From: Halovulum marinum
GTDB taxonomy: Bacteria; Pseudomonadota; Alphaproteobacteria; Rhodobacterales; Rhodobacteraceae
DNA length: 64,000 nucleotides
Direction of reading: 5' to 3'
NCBI RefSeq assembly: GCF_009697225.1
Contig: NZ_WIND01000002.1
Coordinates: 62,001 to 126,000, forward strand
Each line of letters begins with the position of its first letter. The stretch's first letter is position 1. The notes under the pieces are model-generated. The model was given only the letters and a program-made list of their open reading frames with translations. It was not told the DNA's origin and did not search any database. Made by a program: the position numbers and the translations under genes. Below, piece after piece: positions 53,156 to 60,840 of the stretch.

Positions 53156-53183
53156 CGCGCCCGGCCCGCACGGGCCGGGCGCG
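53156..53183 (-). terminator. Perfect 12-bp hairpin between tctC and tctB
   Basis: A 12-base perfect stem (53156-53167 with 53172-53183) with a four-base loop lies in the 55-base gap after the tctC stop. No T-run follows on the minus strand. A stable hairpin here would protect or partly terminate the message, so that binding protein is made in excess over the membrane subunits. Confidence 0.6.
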
Positions 53184-53190
53184 GATCACG

Positions 53191-54162
53191 TCACTTCTGG
53201 GTGGCAAGCTTGGCGATCGGCTCGATCGCCGTCCAGGTGCTCTCCAGATCCTGCTGCAACGCCTCTCCCTTCAGGAACACGTCGGCGAAGCCCTTGTCGG
53301 TGATGAACTTCTGGTAGCGGTCGGTTTCGGTCGCGGCCTCCATCGCGGCGGCGAAACCGTCGATCGCCTCTTGCGGAGTGTCCTTCGGGGCGAAGACCCA
53401 GGACTTGACGCAGAACTGCATGTCATAGCCCTCTTCGGCCATGGTCGGCAGGTCAGGCAGGCCGTCGAAACGCTCGGCGCCGGTATAGGCCAGCGGCTTG
53501 ATCTGCGCCTCGGGGTTCTCGGAGCCGTCGGGCAGCAGGGTGAAGTTCACCACCTCGGCGCCCGAAAGTACGGTTGCATTGGTTTGCGCGCCGGTCAGGG
53601 CGGTGAAGTTGGCGGTGCCGCCGCCGATCTGCACGAAGCGGAATTTTGCGCCGGGGTTCTGTTCCTGCAGCATCAGCCCGGCCAGGTGGTTGATCGCGCC
53701 CAGGTTGGCGCCGAAGATCAGCGTGTCGGGCTCATCCTTGGCCTTGGCCAGAAGCTGCTCGACCGAGTCGATGCCGCTGTCCTTGCGCACCATCGGCGCC
53801 AGGCAGAACTCGCCGGCGCCGGCCACCGGCTCGAAGTCGCGCCAGCCGAAGTCCAGCGCGCCGGTGCCTTCGCCGCCCATCAGCGCGATGTGGATGATCA
53901 GGAAGGTGTAGCCGTCGGGCTCGGCCTCCATCACCCGGCGCGAGCCGATGGAGTAGTGCCCGCCGACGTTGACGATGGTGATCGGCTGCGACAGCGCGCC
54001 GCTTTCCTGCGCGCCGGCCTGCAGCACCCGCGCCATCTGGTCGGACGTGCCGCCGGCCTGGAACGGCACGATCAGCTTGACCGGCTTTTCCGGCCATTCG
54101 GCCAGCGCGGCGCCGCCGGTGGCCAGCAGCGCGGCAGCGGCGAGTCCCAGTAGTTTTCTCAC
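53191..54162 (-). CDS. tctC: TTT-family substrate-binding protein TctC, GTG start
   Basis: The 323-residue protein is a Bug/TctC periplasmic binding protein. The signal peptide RKLLGLAAAALLATGGAALA ends before EWPEKPVKLIVPFQAGGTSD, the typical TctC start of the mature domain. Later DGYTFLII and the beta-strand AKFRFVQIGGGT region follow. I use the GTG at 54162 because AGGAGG stands at ideal distance; an ATG eight codons upstream lies in front of that site. It is the first gene of the operon and likely sets transporter specificity for an imported carboxylate. Confidence 0.92.
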   Translation of the reverse strand: MRKLLGLAAAALLATGGAALAEWPEKPVKLIVPFQAGGTSDQMARVLQAGAQESGALSQPITIVNVGGHYSIGSRRVMEAEPDGYTFLIIHIALMGGEGTGALDFGWRDFEPVAGAGEFCLAPMVRKDSGIDSVEQLLAKAKDEPDTLIFGANLGAINHLAGLMLQEQNPGAKFRFVQIGGGTANFTALTGAQTNATVLSGAEVVNFTLLPDGSENPEAQIKPLAYTGAERFDGLPDLPTMAEEGYDMQFCVKSWVFAPKDTPQEAIDGFAAAMEAATETDRYQKFITDKGFADVFLKGEALQQDLESTWTAIEPIAKLATQK

Positions 54163-54179
54163 GATATCCTCCTGTGGAC

Positions 54180-54205
54180 GCATCATAATTTAGTGCTTAT
54201 GATGC
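54180..54205. promoter_or_regulatory. Perfect 9-bp inverted repeat, candidate operator
   Basis: GCATCATAA (54180-54188) and its exact reverse complement (54197-54205) flank eight bases. It sits directly downstream of the predicted -10 box of the tct operon, covering the likely start of transcription, as a repressor site would. The spacing does not give the canonical T-N11-A of LysR sites. Confidence 0.6.
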
Positions 54206-54207
54206 AT

Positions 54208-54237
54208 TTTGTATTTGCGCATGATACCTTATGTAAA
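54208..54237 (-). promoter_or_regulatory. Predicted promoter of the tct-sulfatase-lar operon
   Basis: On the minus strand TTTACA (54237-54232) and TACAAA (54213-54208) are 18 bases apart, matching five and four of six sigma-70 consensus bases. This AT-rich block is the only clear promoter candidate before the 13-gene operon; the divergent sulfatase gene would use the opposite strand of the same region. Confidence 0.5.
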
Positions 54238-54276
54238 TAGGTTTTCCGGCGCAAGACTTTCGTGCAGAGGACCGGC

Positions 54277-55743
54277 ATGGGGCAGACCAATTTCCTTCTG
54301 GTAACCGCCGACCAGTGGCCCGGCACGCTGCTGGGGTGCGCCGGGCGCGGCGACATCGACACCCCGACGCTGGACCGGATCGCGGCGAACGGGGTCCGCT
54401 TCGCCAACGCCCATTCCGAGTGTCCGATCTGCATTCCGGCGCGGCGCAGCCTGATGACCGGAACCGCGCCGCGGGTGCACGGCGACCGCGTGTTCCAGCC
54501 CGCGCTGCCGGCGCCGGCGCTGCCGCACCTGGCGCGCGTGTTCCGCGATGCCGGCTGGCAGACGGGGGCGGTCGGCAAGCTGCACGTCTATCCGCCACGC
54601 GACCGGATCGGCTTCGAGGAGGTGGCGTCCTACGAGGAGGGGCGCCCGCAGCTGGGCGGGCCGGACGACTGGGAGATCTGGCTGGCCGAGCAGGGCCACG
54701 CCGGGCTCGGCCATGCCCACGCGATGTCCAACAACGGCTACGAGGTGCGTCCCTGGCACCTGCCCGAGGACACGCACCCGACGGTCTGGCAGGCGCGGCA
54801 GATGTGCCGGATGATCCAGCGGCGCGACCCGACGCGGCCGCAGTTCTGGCACCTGTCGTTCAACTTTCCGCATCCGCCGATCGTGCCGCCGCAGTCCTAC
54901 CTGTCGATGTATGCCGGGCGGCGCATGCAGCCCGCGGTGCGCGGCGACTGGGCCGGCGAGCTGCCCGCCGCGCTGGAGCGGGTACGCCGTTCATGGCCGC
55001 CGCTGCCGGCCGAGCGGCTGGAGGAGGTGCGCCGCGCCTTCCACGCGCAATGCACCCTGATCGACCACCAGCTGCGGCTGGTGCTGGGCACCCTGCGCGA
55101 GCACGAGTTGCTGGACGACACCGTGGTGCTGTTCACCAGCGACCACGGCGACATGCTGGGCGATCACGGGCTGTTCGCCAAGCGGGTGATGCTGGCCGGC
55201 TCGGTCGGCGTGCCGATGCTGCTGATGGGGCGGAAGGGCTGCGACCGGGTGCCGGTGGGCGCGGTCGACGGCCGGCTGGCCTGCATGGCCGACATCATGC
55301 CGACGCTGCTCGACCTGGCCGGGCTGCCGGTGCCCGAGACCTGCACCGGCGAATCGCTGGCCGCGGCGCCGGGGCGAAAGACGCTCTATTGCGAGGCGCT
55401 CGAAGGGCAGGGCGCGATGCGCATGGTCACGGACGGCCGCTGGAAGCTGATCTGGTACCCGGCGGGCAATCGGGTGCAGCTGTTCGACCGGCAGGCGGAC
55501 CCGGACGAGACCCGCGATCTGGCACGGGTGCCCGAACATTCCGGGCAGCGCGCGCGACTGACCGGGGCGCTGGTCGCGGAGCTCTATGGCGCGGACCGGG
55601 ACATGGTGCGCGACGGCAATCTGCTGGGCTGTGCCGCCGCGCCGGTGACGGGCATGCCGGGGCGCGAGCTGAACGGCCAGCGCGGGCTGCACTGGCCCGA
55701 GCCTCCGAAGGGCGATCCGAACCGTGTGGTCGGCGCGCCGTGA
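54277..55743 (+). CDS. Cytoplasmic type I sulfatase (formylglycine type), divergent
   Basis: The 488-residue protein has NFLLVTADQWPGTLLG (metal Asp12), CPICIPARRSLMTGTAP with Cys52 as formylglycine precursor, SFNFPHPPIVPP and TSDHGDMLGDHGLFAKR, and MVTDGRWKLIWYP near the end. It resembles cytoplasmic choline-sulfatase-type enzymes and has no signal peptide. I use the ATG at 54277, six bases after AGAGG; a GTG at 54262 is in frame. It diverges from tctC over the shared regulatory region and is convergent with lysR (six bases between stops). Confidence 0.92.
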   Translation: MGQTNFLLVTADQWPGTLLGCAGRGDIDTPTLDRIAANGVRFANAHSECPICIPARRSLMTGTAPRVHGDRVFQPALPAPALPHLARVFRDAGWQTGAVGKLHVYPPRDRIGFEEVASYEEGRPQLGGPDDWEIWLAEQGHAGLGHAHAMSNNGYEVRPWHLPEDTHPTVWQARQMCRMIQRRDPTRPQFWHLSFNFPHPPIVPPQSYLSMYAGRRMQPAVRGDWAGELPAALERVRRSWPPLPAERLEEVRRAFHAQCTLIDHQLRLVLGTLREHELLDDTVVLFTSDHGDMLGDHGLFAKRVMLAGSVGVPMLLMGRKGCDRVPVGAVDGRLACMADIMPTLLDLAGLPVPETCTGESLAAAPGRKTLYCEALEGQGAMRMVTDGRWKLIWYPAGNRVQLFDRQADPDETRDLARVPEHSGQRARLTGALVAELYGADRDMVRDGNLLGCAAAPVTGMPGRELNGQRGLHWPEPPKGDPNRVVGAP

Positions 55744-55749
55744 CCCGGT

Positions 55750-56655
55750 TCAGCGCCGGACGCCCTGCTCGGCGATGACGCTCTCGACCTGCGCGATGAA
55801 GCGTTCCGCGGCCGGCAGAAGCGGCGCGTCGCGCCGCCAGGTGACACCGCCTTCGCGCATCGGCATCGGCTCGCTGGTCGGCACCGGGGCGAGTTCGGAA
55901 TAGGCCAGCGTGTGGGTGCGCGACAGGAACCCCAGCATCCGGCTGCTGCGCAGGATGTTCGACATCGCGCGGACCGAGTTGGTCTCGACCGCGGGCAGGG
56001 GCATCGTCACCCCGGCCTTGCCGAACAACCGCCGCAGCAGCTGCCGGCCGAAGGTCTCGTCCTGGGTCATCACCCATCGCTCCCCCGCCAGCGTGGCCAG
56101 CGATTTCGCGCCGCCGGCGTGGATCGGATGGTCGGTGCGCGCGATCACCTGCATCTCTTCCTGCAGCAGGATCCGGGTCTCGTAGGCGGCGCCGAAATGC
56201 GGGTCCGCCACCGAGGCGAAGAACATGTCCAGCTCGCCCGCGTCCAGCCGCGCGCGCAGATCGTCGTTCAGCGCCACGATCAGGCGGATGCGCATGTCCG
56301 GCTGATCCTCCTGCATGCGCGCGATCGCCACCGGCAGCAGCTCGTGGATCCAGTCGGGCCCCGCGCCGACGCTCAGCGTGCCGCCCGAGCCGGTCTTCAT
56401 CGCCTCGATCCGCGCCGCCAGTTCCTCGGTGTTGCGCTCCAGCGTGCGGGCGTAGCTCAGCAGCGCCTCGCCATAGGGCGTGATCCTCAGCGGCCGGGTC
56501 GAGCGGTCGAGCAGCGGCACGCCCAGCTGCCGCTCCAGCTTGCCGATCGCCTGGGTCAGCGCCGGCTGCGACACCCCCAGAAGCTGCGCGGCGACGGTCA
56601 GGTTCCGGGTCGAGCACACGGCCTGGAACTGCGGCAGCCCGGTCAGCTTCATCAT
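55750..56655 (-). CDS. LysR-family transcriptional regulator
   Basis: The 301-residue protein has the LysR winged helix: FQAVCSTRNLTVAAQLLGVSQPALTQAIGKLERQLGVPLLDRS. The effector domain begins GSGGTLSVGAGPDWIHELLP. Two adjacent ATGs (56655, 56652) give the normal start; an upstream open frame adds unconserved residues. It lies between the sulfatase genes and hyuBA and could control either; LysR proteins usually act near their own gene. The 264-base stretch to hyuB (56656-56919) has no gene; it contains a T-rich run near 56745 flanked by CATTG and CAATG half-sites. Confidence 0.92.
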   Translation of the reverse strand: MMKLTGLPQFQAVCSTRNLTVAAQLLGVSQPALTQAIGKLERQLGVPLLDRSTRPLRITPYGEALLSYARTLERNTEELAARIEAMKTGSGGTLSVGAGPDWIHELLPVAIARMQEDQPDMRIRLIVALNDDLRARLDAGELDMFFASVADPHFGAAYETRILLQEEMQVIARTDHPIHAGGAKSLATLAGERWVMTQDETFGRQLLRRLFGKAGVTMPLPAVETNSVRAMSNILRSSRMLGFLSRTHTLAYSELAPVPTSEPMPMREGGVTWRRDAPLLPAAERFIAQVESVIAEQGVRR

Positions 56656-56919
56656 CGGCGCCGCCCCCGGCCGTGCCCGTTTATGCCGATGCTCCGCCGT
56701 CCATGCCGCACGTGCCGTTCCCACCTTGCCGACTTCATTGAGTTTTTTTAAGCACAATGGCTTCCCGTGCCCAAGGACAATTCGCGCCGGTTCGTCGGCC
56801 GCAACGCGATGCCGGCCCCGGCGACGCCATCAATGGCAATGCAGAGAAAGCTCTCGGGCGCCTTCAAGCCTGCGCGCGACCGGGCGCCCGCGCTGCCGGC
56901 ACCGTCGCTCGGACCAGGG

Positions 56920-58674
56920 TCAGTCCCGGGTCCGCAGGCGTGCGCGCAGCGCGGCGGTGGCCTCGGCGTCGGCCTCCGGTGGCACGCCGCGCAGGACCAC
57001 GCCGAACAGCGCCGCCGCGTCGTCGGCGGTGTAGCGTTCCAGCGCGACGTCGCGGGCCACCGCGGCGGGATTGCGGGTCAGCGGATCGCCGTAGCCGCCG
57101 CCGCCCGGCGTCTGCACATGCACCCGGTCGCCGGGCGCCAGCGGGATGTCCTGCTCTTTCGACAGGTGCGCGGGCACATGGGCAACACCGCCGCGCAGCA
57201 CGGTGACCCGGTTCGGCGCGCCGTCGGACCCGCCCAGCACGCCCTGCGGGCCGAAGCGCCCGTGATCCATCACGAAGCTTGCGCGCGCGTGGCCGCGGCG
57301 AAGCTCCACCTCGTAATCCAGCCCGAAGCCGCCGCGATGCCGGCCGGCGCCGCCCGATCCCTCGCGCAGGGCGTAGCGGTGGTAGAGCACCGGAAACGCC
57401 TGTTCCATGATCTCGACCGGCGGCGCCTTGGAAATGCCGATGGTCGAGCAACCGTTGGTCAGGCCGTCGTGATCGGCGTTGCCGCCATAGCCGCCGCCCG
57501 ACAACTGGTACATCACGAAGTCGCGGCCCCGCGCCGGATCGTGCCCGCCCAGCGCGAAGTTGCCGCTGGTGCCCGCGGGCGCGGCGGTCACCCGGTCGGG
57601 CAGCGCCTGCACCAGCGCGGCGAACACGGCTTCGGCGATGCGCTGGCTGACCTCGGCGGCGCAGCCCGACACCGGGCGCGGGTAGCGCGCGTCGAGGAAC
57701 GTGTTCTCGATCCCGGTGACGTGCAGCGGCTCGAACGCGCCGGCGCTGATCGGCACCTGCGGAAAGATGTGCCGCATCGCCAGGTAGACCGAGCTGAGCG
57801 TGGTTGCGCGGACCGAATTCATCGGCCCCGCGCAGGGCGCGGCCGAGCCGGTGAAGTCGAAGGTCAGCGCGTCGCCGTCGCGGGTGACTGCCAGCCGGAT
57901 CGCCAGCGGTTCGTCCACCACGCCGTCGCTGTCGATCCATGCGGTCGCCGCGAAGCGGCCCTCCGGGATCAGCGCGATACAGGCGCGCATCTGCTGTGCT
58001 GCGCGGGTGCGAAGCTCGGCAATCGCCCCGGTCACGGTGTCGTCGCCGTAGCGGTCCATCAGCGCGCCCAGCCGCTCGGCCCCGACCTCCAGCGCGGCGG
58101 CCTGCGCCTGCACGTCGCCGATGCGCTGGTCGGCGACGCGGATGTTGGAGCAGATCACGGCGTAAAGCTCGCGGTCCATCCGGCCCTGCTTGAACAGGCG
58201 CACCGGCGGCAGGCGCAGCCCCTCCTGCTCGACCGAGGTCGCCGACGCCGAGAACCCGCCGGGCACCGCGCCGCCCGTGTCCGGCCAGTGGCCGGTGTTC
58301 GACAGCCAGCAGTACAGCCGGTCGCCGCGGTAGAACGGGCGGGCGAAGCGCACGTCCATCAGGTGCGTGCCGCCGAGGTAGGGATCGTTGACGATGTAGA
58401 CGTCGCCCGGCTGCGGCGCCGCGGCGGCGCCGTCGGCGATCATCCGGATCAGCGTGCGGGTGGACTGCTGCATCGTGCCGACGAACACCGGCAGCCCGCC
58501 CGCGCCCTGGGCGATCAGCGCGCCGTCGACCGCGTCGTAGATCCCGTCCGAGCGGTCGTTCGCCTCGGCGATCACCGGCGAGAACGCGGCGCGCGAGAAG
58601 CTGAGGTCCATCTCGTCGCAGACCTGTTGCAGCCCGGCCTGGATGACGCTGAGGGTGATCGGATCGAGGCTCAT
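56920..58674 (-). CDS. hyuB: Hydantoinase B/oxoprolinase family protein
   Basis: The 584-residue protein has the HyuB pattern: ITLSVIQAGLQQVCDEMDLSFSRAAFSPVI at the N-terminus, GDVYIVNDPYLGGTHLMDV, GHWPDTGGAVPG and TPGGGGYGDPLTRN at the C-terminus. With HyuA it forms an ATP-dependent enzyme for cyclic amides (N-methylhydantoin, 5-oxoproline) or, in some relatives, acetone or acetophenone carboxylation. The ATG overlaps the hyuA stop by four bases. Substrate not readable. Confidence 0.92.
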   Translation of the reverse strand: MSLDPITLSVIQAGLQQVCDEMDLSFSRAAFSPVIAEANDRSDGIYDAVDGALIAQGAGGLPVFVGTMQQSTRTLIRMIADGAAAAPQPGDVYIVNDPYLGGTHLMDVRFARPFYRGDRLYCWLSNTGHWPDTGGAVPGGFSASATSVEQEGLRLPPVRLFKQGRMDRELYAVICSNIRVADQRIGDVQAQAAALEVGAERLGALMDRYGDDTVTGAIAELRTRAAQQMRACIALIPEGRFAATAWIDSDGVVDEPLAIRLAVTRDGDALTFDFTGSAAPCAGPMNSVRATTLSSVYLAMRHIFPQVPISAGAFEPLHVTGIENTFLDARYPRPVSGCAAEVSQRIAEAVFAALVQALPDRVTAAPAGTSGNFALGGHDPARGRDFVMYQLSGGGYGGNADHDGLTNGCSTIGISKAPPVEIMEQAFPVLYHRYALREGSGGAGRHRGGFGLDYEVELRRGHARASFVMDHGRFGPQGVLGGSDGAPNRVTVLRGGVAHVPAHLSKEQDIPLAPGDRVHVQTPGGGGYGDPLTRNPAAVARDVALERYTADDAAALFGVVLRGVPPEADAEATAALRARLRTRD

Positions 58675-60716
58675 GGCGCGCCTCCGATGGCGATCAGCAG
58701 GTTGCCGTCCGCGTCGCCGGTGGCGCGGTCGCCGGGCGGGATCAGCACGGTGGTATCCATCTGCTCGACCACGGCCGGGCCGGGGATCGCCGCGCGCAGC
58801 GGCAGGTGGTCGCGCCAGTAGACCGCGGCGTCGCACCAGTCGGTGCCGAAGCGGACGGGCCGCGTGGCGGTTCGCGCCGACGCCACGTCCGCGCGGCGTC
58901 CGGCCGGATCGATCAGCGCCGACAGGTCCGGCTCGGCGCGCGTGCCGATGACCGAGGTGTTGGCGTTCACCACGCTGGCGCGGATTTCGGGCAGGCGGAC
59001 GCGGAAGCGGCGCCAGTAGACCTGCTCGAACAGCTCCTGCAGCGCCTCGGGGGCGATGTCGGGCCGGTCCAGATCGACGCGCAGCAGATGCGTCTGGCCG
59101 ACGAACTGCATGTCGACGCTGTGCAGCACCCGGCGCGCGCGGATGCCGACCGTTTCGGCGTCGATCAGGCGGTGGCCCCGCTCGGCCTGGGTGGCGAAGA
59201 CCTGCGCCAGCCGACCCGGCGCCAGCGCCGCGACCGGGGTGTTGACGGTGTTGACGAAGTCGTGCCGCAGATCGGCGACGACGCAGCCGATGGCGTTGGT
59301 GATGCCGGGGCGGCCGGGGATCAGCACCCGCGGGATGCCCAGCTCGCGCGCCAGCTCGCACGCGTGCAGCGGCCCGGCGCCGCCGAAGGCGAACAGCGCG
59401 AAGTCGCGCGGATCCGCGCCCAGCGACAGCGACACCATGCGGATCGCCCCCGCCATCGTGGTGTTGGCCATGCGCAGCACCGCCTCGGCCGCGCCCGCCG
59501 CGTCCAGGCCCAGCGCCGCGCCCAGCCGGGCGAAGGCGGGCGCCACCGCCGCACCGTCGCCGCCCGCGAAGCGCCCCGCATCGAGCCGGCCCAGCATCAG
59601 GTTCGCGTCGGAAATCGTCGGCTCGGTGCCGCCGCGGCCGTAGCAGATCGGCCCCGGCACCGCGCCCGCGCTGTCCGGGCCGACCTGCAGCAGCCCCGCC
59701 TCGGTCACCCGCGCGATCGAGCCGCCGCCGGCGCCGACGCTGCGCACGTCGACCATCGGCACGTGGATCGGCATCGCGTACTCAAGCTCGATCTCGTTCG
59801 AGACCTGCGGCTGCGCGCCCCGGATCAGCGCCACGTCGGTCGAGGTGCCGCCCATGTCGTAGCTGATCAGGTCCGGCACCCCGGTCCGCCGCCCGATGTG
59901 CGCCGCCGCCATCACCCCCGAGGCCGGGCCGGACATCACCGTCTTGGCCGCCTCGTCGGCGACGCGGTCGGCCGAGACCATGCCGCCGTTGCCGGTCATC
60001 ACCAGCATCTGCCCGCGGTAGCCGCCGCGCGACAGCTCGCCGCTCAGCCGGCGGACATAGCGCGCCAGCAGCGGCTGCACGCTGGCGTTGACCGCCGCCG
60101 TCACGCCGCGCTCGAACTCGCGGCTTTCGGACAGCAGCGCGTGGCCCAGGGTGATGTGGTCGTTCGGCCAGACCGTGCGCAGCAGCGCGCCGGCGCGGCG
60201 TTCGTGCTGCGGGTTGGCGTAGGCGTGCAGGAAATGCACCACGACCGAGACGCAGCCCGCCTCCAGCAGCCGGCGACCCGCCGCCAGCACCGCGTCTTCG
60301 TCGAGCGGGATCACGATCGCGCCCGCCGCGTCCATGCGTTCGGGCACCTCCAGGCGCAGATCGCGCGGGATTACCGGGGTAAAGGTGCCGGTCATGCCGT
60401 AGGGCTGCGGCCGGGTGCGGCGGCCCAGTTCCAGCACGTCGCGGAAGCCGCGCGTGGTGATCAGCCCGGTCCGGTCCAGCTTGCGCTCGAGCACCGCATT
60501 GGTGGTGGTCGTGGTGCCGTGCACGATCAGGTCCAGCGCCGGCAGGTCTACCTCTGCCGCGTTCAGCGCGTCGATCACGCCGAACGCCTGGTTGGCGGGG
60601 GTGCTGGGCACCTTGGCGATGCGCACCCGGCCGCTGGCCTGGTCCAGCTGCACCAGGTCGGTGAAGGTGCCGCCCACGTCGACGCCGACCACCAGTCCCG
60701 AGGGTGTCCGAGTCAT
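58671..60716 (-). CDS. hyuA: Hydantoinase/oxoprolinase family protein, subunit A
   Basis: The 681-residue protein belongs to the ASKHA fold: GVDVGGTFTDLVQLD (phosphate 1), TTTTTNAVLERK, GRRTRPQPYGM, YDMGGTSTDVALI (phosphate 2), VDVRSVGAGGGSIA and FGGAGPLHACELA. It binds ATP and works with HyuB in opening cyclic amides. The ATG at 60716 gives the normal N-terminus. It is divergent from the membrane protein gene at 60841 and forms an operon with hyuB. Confidence 0.93.
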   Translation of the reverse strand: MTRTPSGLVVGVDVGGTFTDLVQLDQASGRVRIAKVPSTPANQAFGVIDALNAAEVDLPALDLIVHGTTTTTNAVLERKLDRTGLITTRGFRDVLELGRRTRPQPYGMTGTFTPVIPRDLRLEVPERMDAAGAIVIPLDEDAVLAAGRRLLEAGCVSVVVHFLHAYANPQHERRAGALLRTVWPNDHITLGHALLSESREFERGVTAAVNASVQPLLARYVRRLSGELSRGGYRGQMLVMTGNGGMVSADRVADEAAKTVMSGPASGVMAAAHIGRRTGVPDLISYDMGGTSTDVALIRGAQPQVSNEIELEYAMPIHVPMVDVRSVGAGGGSIARVTEAGLLQVGPDSAGAVPGPICYGRGGTEPTISDANLMLGRLDAGRFAGGDGAAVAPAFARLGAALGLDAAGAAEAVLRMANTTMAGAIRMVSLSLGADPRDFALFAFGGAGPLHACELARELGIPRVLIPGRPGITNAIGCVVADLRHDFVNTVNTPVAALAPGRLAQVFATQAERGHRLIDAETVGIRARRVLHSVDMQFVGQTHLLRVDLDRPDIAPEALQELFEQVYWRRFRVRLPEIRASVVNANTSVIGTRAEPDLSALIDPAGRRADVASARTATRPVRFGTDWCDAAVYWRDHLPLRAAIPGPAVVEQMDTTVLIPPGDRATGDADGNLLIAIGGAP

Positions 60717-60840
60717 CACGGCGGCTCCGGCTGATACTCGTTGGTGTGCAAATGATTTTGCGAAGCCGCGCCGCTTGTCAACGACCGCGCGTCGGCGGCG
60801 CGGGCTTCCATCGCGCCGGGCGCCGGCTAGGCTGGCGGCG

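Noticed and set aside
54180-54205. Canonical LysR box
   Set aside because: The dyad is perfect, but the T-to-A spacing is 12 rather than 11 bases and the lysR gene is not divergent from it.
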